DNA of 64,000 bases from Mycolicibacterium neworleansense (GCF_001245615.1 NZ_CWKH01000003.1:1054001-1118000), one strand, 5' to 3'; counted from the stretch's first letter, positions 48,380 to 57,537 are shown. A program made the numbers and translations. The notes: generated by a model from the letters alone, not told the origin.

Positions 48380-49528
48380 TCAGAGGCGCTCGATGATGGT
48401 GACGTTGGCGGTGCCGCCACCCTCGCACATGGTCTGCAGGCCATAGCGGCCGCCCGTGCGCTCCAGGGTGTTGAGCATCGTGGTGAACAGCTTGGCGCCG
48501 GTGGCCCCCAGCGGGTGGCCGAGGGCGATGGCGCCGCCACTCGGGTTGACCTTGGCCGGATCGGCCTTGGTCTCCTTGAGCCAGGCCAGCACGACGGGCG
48601 CGAACGCCTCGTTGATCTCGACGGTGTCGATGTCGTCTATCGACAGACCCGTCTTCTCCAGTGCGTACTGGGTGGCCGGGATCGGGCCGGTCAGCATCAT
48701 GACCGGATCGTCGCCACGCGCGCTGATGTGGTGGATACGGGCGCGGGGCTTCAGGTTGTACTTGTTGACGGCTTCCTCCGAGGCCAGCAGCACCGCCGCC
48801 GCACCATCGGAGATCTGGCTCGCCAGGGCAGCGGTCAGGCGCCCGCCCTCGACCAACGGCTTGAGCGAGGCCAGCTTCTCCAGCGTCGACTCGCGCGGAC
48901 CCTCATCGACACCGAAGTCACCGACCGGAATGATCTCGTTGTCGAAGTGCCCGGCCCGGATCGCGGCGAATGCGCGCTGATGGCTGTTGTAGGCGAACTC
49001 CTCCATCTCCTCGCGGGAGATGTCCCACTTCTCGGCGATCAGCTCCGAACCGCGGAACTGCGAGATCTCCTGATCGCCATAGCGGTGCAGCCAGTTCTTG
49101 GATTCGTTTGTGGGCGAGGTGAATCCGAACTCCTTGCCGACCACCATGGCCGACGAGATCGGGATCCAGCTCATGTTCTGCATGCCGCCGGCCAGGATCA
49201 GGTCAGCGGTGCCGGACATGATGGCCTGGGCGCCGAAGGAGATGGCCTGCTGGCTGGAGCCGCACTGCCGGTCGACGGTCACGCCGGGGACGGCTTCGGG
49301 GTAGCCCGCGGCCAGCCAGGTCAGCCGGCCGATGTTGCCGGCCTGTCCGCCGATGGCGTCCACGCAGCCGACGATGACGTCGTCAACGGCACCCGGATCG
49401 ACGTCATTGCGGTCGAAGATGGCGCGGAACGCGTGCACGCCGAGGTCGATCGGGTGCACCTGCGCCAGCGAGCCGTTCTTCTTGCCGACCGGCGTACGCA
49501 CCGCGTCGACGATGTAAGCCTCAGGCAT
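48380..49528 (-). CDS. fadA6: Thiolase FadA6 of steroid ring C/D catabolism
   Basis: 382 residues from ATG 49528; the upstream extension overlaps kstR2 in another frame. Thiolase with Cys89 (DRQCGSSQQAI), His338 (ALGHPLGATGAK) and Cys368 (MCEGGGTANV). It cleaves 6-methyl-3,7-dioxodecanedioyl-CoA after ring opening. The kstR2 stop and this ATG share a base (TAATG), so both are on one KstR2-controlled transcript. Confidence 0.93.
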   Translation of the reverse strand: MPEAYIVDAVRTPVGKKNGSLAQVHPIDLGVHAFRAIFDRNDVDPGAVDDVIVGCVDAIGGQAGNIGRLTWLAAGYPEAVPGVTVDRQCGSSQQAISFGAQAIMSGTADLILAGGMQNMSWIPISSAMVVGKEFGFTSPTNESKNWLHRYGDQEISQFRGSELIAEKWDISREEMEEFAYNSHQRAFAAIRAGHFDNEIIPVGDFGVDEGPRESTLEKLASLKPLVEGGRLTAALASQISDGAAAVLLASEEAVNKYNLKPRARIHHISARGDDPVMMLTGPIPATQYALEKTGLSIDDIDTVEINEAFAPVVLAWLKETKADPAKVNPSGGAIALGHPLGATGAKLFTTMLNTLERTGGRYGLQTMCEGGGTANVTIIERL

Positions 49529-50151
49529 TACTGGTCTCCTTTGACAGTCGCGTTCCCGGCGGTGATTCCGCCGAGGACGATGGCGAGGTATTGCCGGCCG
49601 ACCTCTTCGGCCGAGAGCGGTCCGCCCGGTTGATACCAGCGAACCGAAACCCAGGTGGTGTCGCGGATGAACCGGTAGACCAGGTCGACGTCGATGTCCT
49701 GACGGAACGAGCCGTCGGTGATGCCCTGCTGCAGGATGTCTATCCACATCTTGCGCTGTTCGCGGTTGCGCTCGTCGACGAAGCCGAACTGCGGGATGGC
49801 CGACAGTCGCTTGGCCTCGTCCTGGTAGATGACCACCTGGGCATGCCGGTGTTCGATCGCCTCGAACGAGGCCATGAACAGGCCCGTGAGCCGACCCAGC
49901 GGTGTGGTCTCAGTGTCCAGAATCTGCTGGTAGCGGGCGAAAAGCCAGTCCAGAAAGTCCTTGAGCACCTCTTCGACCATCTGCTCTTTGGACTTGAAGT
50001 GGTGGTAGAGGCTGCCGGACAAAATGCCTGCGGAGTCGGCGATATCGCGGACCGTCGTCGCCTTCAGGCCGCGCTCGGCAAACATCGTTGCGGCAAGGTC
50101 GAGAAGCTCGTCGCGTCTGCTTGCCGGCTGGGCAGGGGTATCCGCCTCCAT
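49528..50151 (-). CDS. kstR2: TetR-family repressor KstR2
   Basis: 207 residues from ATG 50151; a GTG two codons upstream (50157) is the alternative. N-terminal helix-turn-helix TTVRDIADSAGILSGSLYHHFKSKEQM; the C-terminal ligand domain binds a CoA thioester (HIP-CoA in characterised KstR2). Represses the ring C/D genes and itself. TATGCT on the minus strand (50163-50158) ends 6 bases before ATG 50151, so the message is probably leaderless, and the KstR2 box covers the promoter. Confidence 0.93.
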   Translation of the reverse strand: MEADTPAQPASRRDELLDLAATMFAERGLKATTVRDIADSAGILSGSLYHHFKSKEQMVEEVLKDFLDWLFARYQQILDTETTPLGRLTGLFMASFEAIEHRHAQVVIYQDEAKRLSAIPQFGFVDERNREQRKMWIDILQQGITDGSFRQDIDVDLVYRFIRDTTWVSVRWYQPGGPLSAEEVGRQYLAIVLGGITAGNATVKGDQ

Positions 50152-50166
50152 CAACACAGCATAGCA

Positions 50167-50180
50167 ACCAAGCGCTTGCT
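50167..50180. promoter_or_regulatory. KstR2 operator upstream of kstR2-fadA6
   Basis: ACCAAGCGCTTGCT matches AnCAAGnnCTTGnT exactly. It is 16 bp upstream of the kstR2 ATG and only 15 bp before the divergent AraC-type gene, so it may influence both. Confidence 0.92.
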
Positions 50181-50194
50181 AGGTCACACATGGC

Positions 50195-51115
50195 ATGGAA
50201 AACCTGTCCCAAAACGGCGGCGCCCGGGCATCTGAGATGAATACAATCCCGCGCATGCCGTTGAAGCCGTGGGACGGTGATCGGCCCATGACCCCTCGCA
50301 CCATCCTGAAAGAGGATGTCGTTGCTGCTCGCGGGCTCGCCTTCACATTCGTCACCGAGCAGATCTCCGCCCCCACCGATTGGTGTGGAGTCGATGACGA
50401 CAACCACTGGTTGTACGTGTACCGGCATGGAGCCATTCGCTCGATGGAGACGTTGATCGACTGGGGGCCGTCCGGCCGGGTACCACCCAGCCCCGGAGAC
50501 ATCTGGTGGAGGCCGGCAGGCGTGGCCTCATCGGTCCTGATGCAAGGCGACACAGCAGGATACTGCGAGATCGCCATCCCGGGTCGTGCCATCGGTGATC
50601 CAGCATTGATCCCGCGAGTCAAGTACAAGAATCCACTGATCCATCACCTGGTCGAGGAGATCAGCAGCGTCGCCGGTCGCGAGGACACCATCGCGCAGTT
50701 GCTGACCGAATCGGCAGCGGAGACGCTGCGGTTGCTGATCATCGATACACATACGGTCGGCCGGCGACGAAAGCGGGACGAGCGGCACACGCTGGACCCC
50801 GTCACCCAGTCGGCCATCGTCGAGTTCCTCAGCGACAGTTTGGATACCGAGATAAATCTGGAGTCCCTCGCGCGGCTTGCCCAGATGCCAGTCGACGCGT
50901 TCATCAAGGCCTTCCGTCTGGCCTTTCACACCACGCCCTACCAGTTCCTGCTGAATCGCCGGATCGAGAAGGCCAAGACACTGCTGATGACAACATCGTT
51001 ATCGATCACAGAAATCGGCACAGCGGTGGGTTTTTCGAACCCGAGTCACTTTGCTTCCACGTTCGGCCGTCGCGTCGGCGTCTCACCCCGCGCGTACCGC
51101 CAATCGGCTAAGTAG
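50195..51115 (+). CDS. AraC/XylS-family transcriptional regulator
   Basis: 306 residues from ATG 50195; ATG 50237 is an alternative. The C-terminal 100 residues have two helix-turn-helix units: LESLARLAQMPVDAFIKAFR and ITEIGTAVGFSNPSHFASTF, with the family ending RRVGVSPRAYR. The N-terminal half is probably a ligand-binding cupin-like domain; the ligand is unknown. It is divergent from kstR2 with the KstR2 box in the shared gap, and upstream of the GjpA-like gene, so it may regulate that gene or itself. Confidence 0.85.
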   Translation: MENLSQNGGARASEMNTIPRMPLKPWDGDRPMTPRTILKEDVVAARGLAFTFVTEQISAPTDWCGVDDDNHWLYVYRHGAIRSMETLIDWGPSGRVPPSPGDIWWRPAGVASSVLMQGDTAGYCEIAIPGRAIGDPALIPRVKYKNPLIHHLVEEISSVAGREDTIAQLLTESAAETLRLLIIDTHTVGRRRKRDERHTLDPVTQSAIVEFLSDSLDTEINLESLARLAQMPVDAFIKAFRLAFHTTPYQFLLNRRIEKAKTLLMTTSLSITEIGTAVGFSNPSHFASTFGRRVGVSPRAYRQSAK

Positions 51116-51199
51116 CACCAAATCCAGGCAAAATCCAGGGTCTCCTCGTACACGCCGCTGCGTGTCGTCCCGCCCTGAATTGTTGCGCATTGGAATAGG

Positions 51200-51213
51200 T
51201 GGAACATGTTCTA
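51200..51213. promoter_or_regulatory. KstR operator upstream of the GjpA-like gene
   Basis: TGGAACATGTTCTA matches TnnAACnnGTTnnA exactly with a symmetric core (GGAACATGTTC). It lies 100 bp upstream of the start at 51314 in a 198-bp gap. No other KstR target is nearby, so it points to sterol control of the secreted protein. Confidence 0.78.
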
Positions 51214-51313
51214 CAAAGAATTGAAAAGTACCGAAGAATGTGACAGTTTCCTCAGCTGATTCTCAGATACCTTCGCCCGGTCACTGATACCTCGTGTCCC
51301 CGAAGGGATTCTG

Positions 51314-52609
51314 ATGCACACAGCCCTACGCCCATTCTCAACGGCCGCCGTGGCCCTCGCTGCAACGGGCGCCTTAGCGATATCGCCCGTCACAGCATCA
51401 CCGCCCGACGTTCAGGTGCCGGCGATCTCGTCGGCCTCGGTGCAGCTCGCTGCCTCCACCTTCGTCGACCCGGTCACCCGCTGGATGCAGGTGTTTGAGG
51501 CCACCTCCGCGAACCTCACCGAGATAGGCGACTACATCGAGATATTTCCCCAGAACTCGTTTCAGGGACTCCAGGACCTGCTCCAAGCCAAGCTGCAGGC
51601 ATATGGGAACGATCTGTTCGGCAGCCTCCCCCAGGTCGCCGAGGGCCTGCAGCAATGGGCCGCCACGACCCTCAGCGCCGGGCTACAGACAGCCTTTGAG
51701 CAGGCGGCATCGGGACAGCCGCAGGCGGCTGTGACGACGTTCCGAAGCACCGTGATGTCGCTGATTTCAACCAGTTCCCCGCTGTTCGGGTTGAAGGGCT
51801 TCCTCACGGTGCCGATCCAGATCATGCAAGACGTCGTGGACCTCAGCTATTCACTGACTGCACCGATACAGCTGCTCAGCGTCGTCAATCCCGTTCTGAA
51901 CCTGGCGTGGTCCCCTATCGTCTCCGCCAGCATGACCGCGCAGAAGTTGGTCGACGCCGTTGAGGCCGGGGACGCGCTGGGTGCGCTCGGCGCGGTGCTC
52001 AACGCTCCAGCCGACGCCGCCGATCACTTCCTCAACTCTCCCGGCGGCCTAGTGGAAGCTCAAAGACGCGGCACGACGTCCATCATTCAGGGTGGCCTGT
52101 TGGTGACGCTTTTGATCCGAGTCCCTCGGGCCATCCTCACCAGTGTCAAGCCACCGGCCACTGCCACCGCGTCGGTGGCCAACGCCGATGTAGCGTCAGG
52201 AACAATGGTGTCGCTCAACACGACCGCCCCCGCCGAACTCCCCGCGGCCAGCGGCGAAACAGTCGAGGCTCACGAGCCCGCGGCGGTCGACCCGGCGTCC
52301 AAAGCCGACACGGTCGATGACAGCACCACCGAGGACGACGCCTCCACGGTGACCGTCAGTTCCAATGGTGCAACGGATCTTTCGGCCGGTAACAAGGCAG
52401 TGCCCGGTAAGACCGGCACCACCTCGACCCGACCCGCCCAGCAGTTGCGCGCATCCGTGGAGACCGCCGCCAGCCAGGTTACCAAGGGCCTCACCGATAT
52501 TCGCGACGGGATCGAGAAGTCTGTCAGCGGACTGAAAGCGGGCGTCAAGAAGGCAAGCGAAGGCAAGACGCGAGCTGAAAGCAACGAATCCGACGGCGAC
52601 AACTCGTAA
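51314..52609 (+). CDS. GjpA-like secreted/outer-membrane protein with C-terminal GNK tail
   Basis: 431 residues. Signal peptide about 1-28 (AAVALAATGALAISPVTAS). The start and the mature region (DVQVPAISSASVQLAAS, DPVTRWMQVFEATSANL) resemble mycobacterial proteins annotated as outer membrane porin GjpA; the middle (about 60-275) is helical and amphipathic with long Leu/Val-rich stretches. The tail has an acidic Thr/Ser linker, then GATDLSAGNKAVPG and a Lys-rich amphipathic helix (LRASVETAASQV...IEKSVSGLKAGVKK), like the three phosphatases at 29153-33633. Pore function is assigned by family name only. The KstR box upstream suggests sterol induction. Confidence 0.75.
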   Translation: MHTALRPFSTAAVALAATGALAISPVTASPPDVQVPAISSASVQLAASTFVDPVTRWMQVFEATSANLTEIGDYIEIFPQNSFQGLQDLLQAKLQAYGNDLFGSLPQVAEGLQQWAATTLSAGLQTAFEQAASGQPQAAVTTFRSTVMSLISTSSPLFGLKGFLTVPIQIMQDVVDLSYSLTAPIQLLSVVNPVLNLAWSPIVSASMTAQKLVDAVEAGDALGALGAVLNAPADAADHFLNSPGGLVEAQRRGTTSIIQGGLLVTLLIRVPRAILTSVKPPATATASVANADVASGTMVSLNTTAPAELPAASGETVEAHEPAAVDPASKADTVDDSTTEDDASTVTVSSNGATDLSAGNKAVPGKTGTTSTRPAQQLRASVETAASQVTKGLTDIRDGIEKSVSGLKAGVKKASEGKTRAESNESDGDNS

Positions 52610-52615
52610 CTCGAT

Positions 52616-52649
52616 GTGACCCCTGTCCGGCCGATCGGGCAGGGGTCAC
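52616..52649. terminator. Bidirectional hairpin terminator
   Basis: GTGACCCCTGTCC (52616-52628) pairs with GGGCAGGGGTCAC (52637-52649), 13 bp with one G-U, between the convergent genes ending at 52609 and 52659. Confidence 0.82.
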
Positions 52650-52658
52650 GTCTGATGG

Positions 52659-53336
52659 TCACGCCGGCTGCGGCACGCTCCCGACGACCGACCCTTCGGG
52701 AACTCCTGCGGGCGCAACGTCGACCACATCCTCGCCGCCCGCACTACGCCGCGACAACACCACGGACAGCGCGGTGGCCGCCAACAGCACCACCAACGCC
52801 ACCGAACCAGCCGCCACCGACGTCGGCCAGATCCCGTTCAACAGCAGGATCGCCGACACAGTGCAGGTGGGAATGCCGAGCAGGATCAGGAACCATCCGG
52901 TGAAGTGGCCCAGATCGAGCCGGCCGACCTTGGCGACCCCGAGCCCCAACAGCACGAAGAACAGCGTCCACATGATCGCCCACGTGGCCCAGATGACGGC
53001 GAAAACCGGATCGGCTCCGACACTCTTGATCGCGTAGTACGCCGCAATGGCCGCGACGAATGTGCTGTACCAACCGAATCCGCGCGGATCGATCTCGAAG
53101 ATCTGGATGAACCCGAACCACAGATAGGTGAATCCGAACAGGTAGCTCGGCCAGGTCGCGTTGACGATGCCGGGATCGCCGTTCGACTGTACGAGAATCA
53201 GCGTCGGCAGGACAACCTGCGCGGCACCGACGAACAGGTTGATCGGGGCGGCGCCGCGTCCGCTGACCAGACCGACCGAGACCAGGCCGTTGACGAACAG
53301 CGCCACACCGACGAGAAGCAGCCCGACGTTTCCCAT
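52659..53336 (-). CDS. AmiS/UreI-family transporter
   Basis: 225 residues from ATG 53336, overlapping the upstream gene's stop by one base. Six to seven hydrophobic segments with AmiS/UreI-like features (NVGLLLVGVALFVNGLVSVG, ATWPSYLFGFTYLWFGF, WFLILLGIPTC). These form channels for urea or short amides. The neighbouring cysteine hydrolase may supply or use the transported amide or amine (inference). The C-terminus has a short non-membrane tail. Confidence 0.88.
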   Translation of the reverse strand: MGNVGLLLVGVALFVNGLVSVGLVSGRGAAPINLFVGAAQVVLPTLILVQSNGDPGIVNATWPSYLFGFTYLWFGFIQIFEIDPRGFGWYSTFVAAIAAYYAIKSVGADPVFAVIWATWAIMWTLFFVLLGLGVAKVGRLDLGHFTGWFLILLGIPTCTVSAILLLNGIWPTSVAAGSVALVVLLAATALSVVLSRRSAGGEDVVDVAPAGVPEGSVVGSVPQPA

Positions 53337-54094
53337 CAGCGGCCCACCCACTCCACGAACTGGTCCGAGGTGATCACCGGTGCGAAGAAGTTGTTGATGC
53401 GCTCGAACGCTGCCCGCTCCTGGTCGGGATGGGCAGTACCCGTTGCATCCCCGATCACGATGGGCAGCAGGCCGTAGTCGCGCGCTGCACGTGCATTGCC
53501 TTCGACGCACCAGTCGAGGTGGATTCCGGTGAGCACCACCACCTCCACCCGCTGCCGGCTCAACGCCCCGGGCAAGTCGGTGCCGACGAACGCCGTCTGC
53601 AGTGCCTTCTCGTACAACTCGTTGTCACCGGGCTCAACCAGCTCACGCAGCTCGCCCACGAGTTCGTTGTCCCAGGCGATCTGCTCCGGAGTGGCGTCGA
53701 TGTGGCCGGTCCAGCCGTCGTATTGCACCCGGTCGAAATCGGTCTTCGGGTAATCGTCGCGGAACACCGAGAACCCGATCCAGTTGAACGACACGAAGTT
53801 CGGCGCCGAGCGCGCGGCCTTGGCCACCTTCACGGTCGCCTCGAGGCTGCCGCGGTACGCGTGCCCTTCGGCGTATTGAACCCCGCCAGGTTTGTACAGC
53901 GAGTTGGACTGGCTGATCGACAGGAACGCCGCGGGCCGGGACAGGATCTCCCTGAAGTCCAGCCCCTCCCACTGTTTGGCCAGCGGCGGGATGGCAGCGC
54001 GGTTGTCGGCCGGGTAGCCGAGCTCCTGAGGGTCGAGCGCGATCGGATCCAGCGGAGTGGTTCGAGAAGAGCTCTCGACGGAGAGTGCGGTCAC
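53336..54094 (-). CDS. Isochorismatase-like cysteine hydrolase
   Basis: 252 residues from GTG 54094; the longer frame to 54193 overlaps the neighbouring gene and has unlikely composition. Cysteine hydrolase fold: NFVSFNWIGFSVFRDD, VVVLTGIHLDWCVEGNARAARDYG with the nucleophile Cys. Substrate unknown; related enzymes hydrolyse amides such as ureidoacetate or nicotinamide. The canonical early Asp is not obvious to me in the N-terminal part. Coupled to the AmiS-type channel (TGATG), and downstream of the two-component/DUF4173 genes. Confidence 0.8.
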   Translation of the reverse strand: MTALSVESSSRTTPLDPIALDPQELGYPADNRAAIPPLAKQWEGLDFREILSRPAAFLSISQSNSLYKPGGVQYAEGHAYRGSLEATVKVAKAARSAPNFVSFNWIGFSVFRDDYPKTDFDRVQYDGWTGHIDATPEQIAWDNELVGELRELVEPGDNELYEKALQTAFVGTDLPGALSRQRVEVVVLTGIHLDWCVEGNARAARDYGLLPIVIGDATGTAHPDQERAAFERINNFFAPVITSDQFVEWVGR

Positions 54095-54159
54095 ACGGCA
54101 TACCTTCGGCCGATGGCAGCCGGCACGACAGCCTTTGAATCGGCGCGATTCTGGGCGGG

Positions 54160-55698
54160 CTACCGGTAGTCGTAGGACCAGTACTCCGAGCAATACTCCG
54201 GCAGATCACTCACCACCGGACGGTCAGCACGTGACCGTGACACATTGAACAGGTACCACGGGTCCGATTGCGGGCCGTCGGATCGCACGCAGGCGCGGAT
54301 GTGCGCCGGCAGGCGGTGCAGTGCGGGATCGATGTCCGACGACAAGCGGGACAGGTATTCGGCATCGAGCGCGCCGGTCTGCTCGAAGCGATCGATGTTG
54401 CGATCGGCAACGAGCCGCTCGGGATTGAGTGCCGCCAGACCGAGCAGCGCCACCACCCCGGCCACCAGCACCGCGTGCGGCAACCACCGCCCCGACATTT
54501 GTATCCCGGTCGCGGCCACGAGCAGAAACACCACCCCGAGCCACAGTTCGATGGTCACCACCATCACCCGATCGGTGCTGAAGCCATATGCCTGCTGGTA
54601 CAGCCACATCCGGTGAATGGCCGAGATCACCACGACAACCGAAGTGGCGCACAGGACTCCGACCAGCCCCCGCAGCAGACGCCGGTCGGCCACACCGACA
54701 CGGCCTGCCACCCGGATCGCCACGGCGAGCACCAGCAGGGTCAGCGCCGACACCCACAGCAGCTGCCAGAAGCCCTGCCGCGCGTATTCGGCGTAGGTCA
54801 GCCCTTCGGTTTCCAGCACGTGCGTATGCCCGCCGAACAGCACGGCGGCCTGCACCACCACGAATGTCAGAAACAGCGCGTCGAGCACACCCAGCGGGAG
54901 CGCCCACTCCCAGCGCGGCACCGGCTTCATCGGCGCGGGCGCCAGGGCATCCAGGCGCGGCGGGAATCTGGTCAGATAGGCACCGCCCAGGACGAAGGAA
55001 ACCACGATCCCGAACACCACGACACGTGCGATGGCCTCGCCGCCGTCGAAAGCCGGTACCAGGTTGCCGACGAAATGCGCGAAAGCCGCGTCCGCCGAGG
55101 CGAACAACGCGCCGAATACGACCGCCAACACCACGGTGAGGCCGATGACGACGGCGATGCGGCCAGGGTTGGCCACACCCACCCGGCTCGGCAGTCCTCT
55201 TCGTACCCACCCGCTCACCCGGGCGGGCAGGGCCCACGCCAGAAGCGGTGCACTGAACACCGCGGTCCACGTGCGCCCGCCGAAAAGCGTGCACCAACCG
55301 ACGATCCAGGCCGCCATGACGCACAGCACGCCCAGCCATTCGGCCGCCAGCAGCGCGGGCACCGCCAACAACGCCAGGGTCAATGCCATCCCGGCCCACT
55401 CGGTGCGGGTGGGCCGGCGCTCGGCGCTGCCGAACACCGCGCCGAACACCATGGTCCCGACGGCCAGGTAGCCGATGCTCAGCACGGTTGGTCGCCACGC
55501 CGCCGTCCCGACCAGGCCGACGACCACGGCGAGGATCAGCAGCCGTCGTGACGCCGACGCCAGCGGGTCCAGCGGCCATACCCGCCGCGGCCACACCGTC
55601 CATCCGGGCTCGCCCGAACTGGGCAACGCCGGACCGATCAGTGGCGGTATCACGGGCTGTCCCGGATAGGCCGGAACCCCTGGAACCACAGTCGTCAT
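54160..55698 (-). CDS. DUF4173-type multi-pass membrane protein
   Basis: 512 residues from ATG 55698, which overlaps the histidine kinase stop by 4 bp. Proline-rich N-terminus, then about ten hydrophobic segments (LLILAVVVGLVGTAAW, FVLGGAYLTRFPPRL, WLPHAVLVAGVVALLGL) and a soluble C-terminal part with HRLPAHIRACVR and EYCSEYWSYDYR. Matches the DUF4173/DUF4153 style of membrane protein often next to two-component systems. Function unknown; possibly a target or accessory sensor of the coupled kinase. Confidence 0.82.
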   Translation of the reverse strand: MTTVVPGVPAYPGQPVIPPLIGPALPSSGEPGWTVWPRRVWPLDPLASASRRLLILAVVVGLVGTAAWRPTVLSIGYLAVGTMVFGAVFGSAERRPTRTEWAGMALTLALLAVPALLAAEWLGVLCVMAAWIVGWCTLFGGRTWTAVFSAPLLAWALPARVSGWVRRGLPSRVGVANPGRIAVVIGLTVVLAVVFGALFASADAAFAHFVGNLVPAFDGGEAIARVVVFGIVVSFVLGGAYLTRFPPRLDALAPAPMKPVPRWEWALPLGVLDALFLTFVVVQAAVLFGGHTHVLETEGLTYAEYARQGFWQLLWVSALTLLVLAVAIRVAGRVGVADRRLLRGLVGVLCATSVVVVISAIHRMWLYQQAYGFSTDRVMVVTIELWLGVVFLLVAATGIQMSGRWLPHAVLVAGVVALLGLAALNPERLVADRNIDRFEQTGALDAEYLSRLSSDIDPALHRLPAHIRACVRSDGPQSDPWYLFNVSRSRADRPVVSDLPEYCSEYWSYDYR

Positions 55699-56732
55699 GC
55701 CGATGCCTCCCCCGTCGTCATTTCGGGGATGCCGACCCTGATCCGGCATCCCATCCCGGTGTCCATCACTTCGATGACACCGCCGTGTAACTCGACTGCC
55801 CATCGCGCAATCGCCAGCCCCAGGCCGGTGCCGCCATCGGAGGTGGCTCCCCGGGTGAACCGCTGGAAGACTCGTTCCCTCTCGGCCGGCGCGATGCCCG
55901 GCCCCTGGTCGGCCACCTCCAACCGCAGGCCCGACACCTGACTCGTCGCCAGCACCGTGACGCGATCACCGGGCGAACTGTGCCGAATGGCGTTGTCCAC
56001 CAGGTTGACCACCACCTGCCGCAACCGCGCCGGGTCGGCGACGGCCTTCAAGTCGGGCGGTGACACCCTGATGACGACCGGTATGTCACTGGCAGATACG
56101 GAGACATGCTCGACGGCGTCGTGCAGAAACTCACCAACGTCGAACCGGCTGATCTGCAACGGAATCGCCCCGCCCTCGATTCGCGACAGATCGAGCAGAT
56201 TCGTCACCAGCTCCCCCAGGCGCTCGGTCTGCGACAGCGCCATCCTCATGGTCGCGGCGTCAGGCTCGACCACACCGTCGACGACGTTCTCCAATACCGC
56301 TTGCAGTGCGGTGATGGGAGTTCGCAGCTCGTGGGATACGTTGCCGATCAGTCCGCGCCGGTACTCGTCGGCAGCTTCGAGATCAGTCGCCATCTGGTTG
56401 AATGCCGTTGCCAATTGGCCGATTTCGTCGCGCGAGGTGGCGCGTACCCGGAGGCTGTAGTCGCCGCGGGCCATGGCTCGTGCGGCCGCGGTCATCTGCC
56501 GTAGCGGTGAGGTCATCCCGTGGGCGAGGAACTGCGTCAGGATCAGCGACGTGGCGAGCGCCGCCAGTAGCGCATACCGGAACTGCCAGCTCGCACCGAT
56601 CCAGAACGTGAACGAGGCCAGCAGGATCGCTCCGCCCACCAACAGACCGGTCTTGACCTTGAACGACGCGAATGGGTCAAGCGGCCGGGGCAGCCGGTCC
56701 CACAGCTCGGTCAGCCAGCCGGCGAAGCTCAT
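55695..56732 (-). CDS. Sensor histidine kinase
   Basis: 345 residues. Two adjacent membrane segments (about 27-47 and 52-70) with almost no extracellular loop, HAMP (about 71-125), HisKA with His134 in GNVSHELRTPIT, HATPase boxes VVNLVDNAIRHS (N), ADQGPGIA (G1) and GGTGLGLAIA (G2). The lack of a sensor loop means the signal is probably sensed in the membrane or through the coupled DUF4173 protein. Overlaps the response regulator and the DUF4173 gene by 4 bp each. Confidence 0.93.
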   Translation of the reverse strand: MSFAGWLTELWDRLPRPLDPFASFKVKTGLLVGGAILLASFTFWIGASWQFRYALLAALATSLILTQFLAHGMTSPLRQMTAAARAMARGDYSLRVRATSRDEIGQLATAFNQMATDLEAADEYRRGLIGNVSHELRTPITALQAVLENVVDGVVEPDAATMRMALSQTERLGELVTNLLDLSRIEGGAIPLQISRFDVGEFLHDAVEHVSVSASDIPVVIRVSPPDLKAVADPARLRQVVVNLVDNAIRHSSPGDRVTVLATSQVSGLRLEVADQGPGIAPAERERVFQRFTRGATSDGGTGLGLAIARWAVELHGGVIEVMDTGMGCRIRVGIPEMTTGEASA

Positions 56733-57394
56733 CTCGGTATCTCCAGGGCATAACCGACGCCGTGGACCGTGCGGATCAACTCTGACCCCAGCTTGCGCCG
56801 CAATGCCTTGACGTGGCTGTCCACCGTGCGGGTCTCCACCTCCGACGCCCAGCCCCAGACGTGTTCCAGCAGCGTCTCGCGAGCCACCGCCGCCCTGGGC
56901 CGGCCGGCAAGGAAGGCCAGCAGGTCGAATTCAGTTCGGGTCAGGTGGATCTCCTGATCACCTTGATGGACCCTGCGCTCGGTCAGGTCGATGCGGTAGT
57001 CGCCGACCGACAGCGGCTGGTCACCGACTGCCCGATCGACTCGGCGCAACAGGACCCGCACCCGGGCCACCAGTTCGCGCATGCTGAACGGCTTGGTGAG
57101 GTAATCGTCGGCACCGACACCCAATCCGATCAGCATGTCCGTCTCGTCGCTGCGGGCGGTCAGCATCAGCACCGGCACCACGCGCTCGGCCTGTATGCGC
57201 CGGCATACCTCCAGCCCGTCGAAGCCGGGCAGCATCACGTCGAGCACCACCAGATCCGGCTGGGTCGCTGCGGCGGCGGCCACCGCCGAGGGCCCGTCGA
57301 CGGCGGTCTCGACCTCGAACGCCTCGGCACGCAACCTGGTGGCCACTGCGGACAGGATCGTCGGCTCGTCGTCGACCACCAGGATTCGCTTCAC
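56729..57394 (-). CDS. OmpR/PhoB-family response regulator
   Basis: 221 residues, GTG start 57394. Receiver domain with Asp8-Asp9, phosphoacceptor Asp52 (VVLDVMLPG) and Lys in YLTKPFSM; winged-helix domain with VETRTVDSHVKALRRKLG and RTVHGVGYALE. Activates or represses target promoters when phosphorylated by the coupled kinase. First gene of a leftward five-gene run; divergent from the SWIM gene. Confidence 0.93.
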   Translation of the reverse strand: MKRILVVDDEPTILSAVATRLRAEAFEVETAVDGPSAVAAAAATQPDLVVLDVMLPGFDGLEVCRRIQAERVVPVLMLTARSDETDMLIGLGVGADDYLTKPFSMRELVARVRVLLRRVDRAVGDQPLSVGDYRIDLTERRVHQGDQEIHLTRTEFDLLAFLAGRPRAAVARETLLEHVWGWASEVETRTVDSHVKALRRKLGSELIRTVHGVGYALEIPR

Positions 57395-57537
57395 AGGTCT
57401 GAGCGTAAGTCCAGGTTGTGGTGGCTACGGGCAGCGTTTGTGAAGATCTTGTGGAGACCGACACAAATTTGCTGTGGTCGGGTGTCGGCCGATCTGGTTA
57501 GGCTGGCCGCGGTCGTTACGCATCTGATGAGGCGGGG

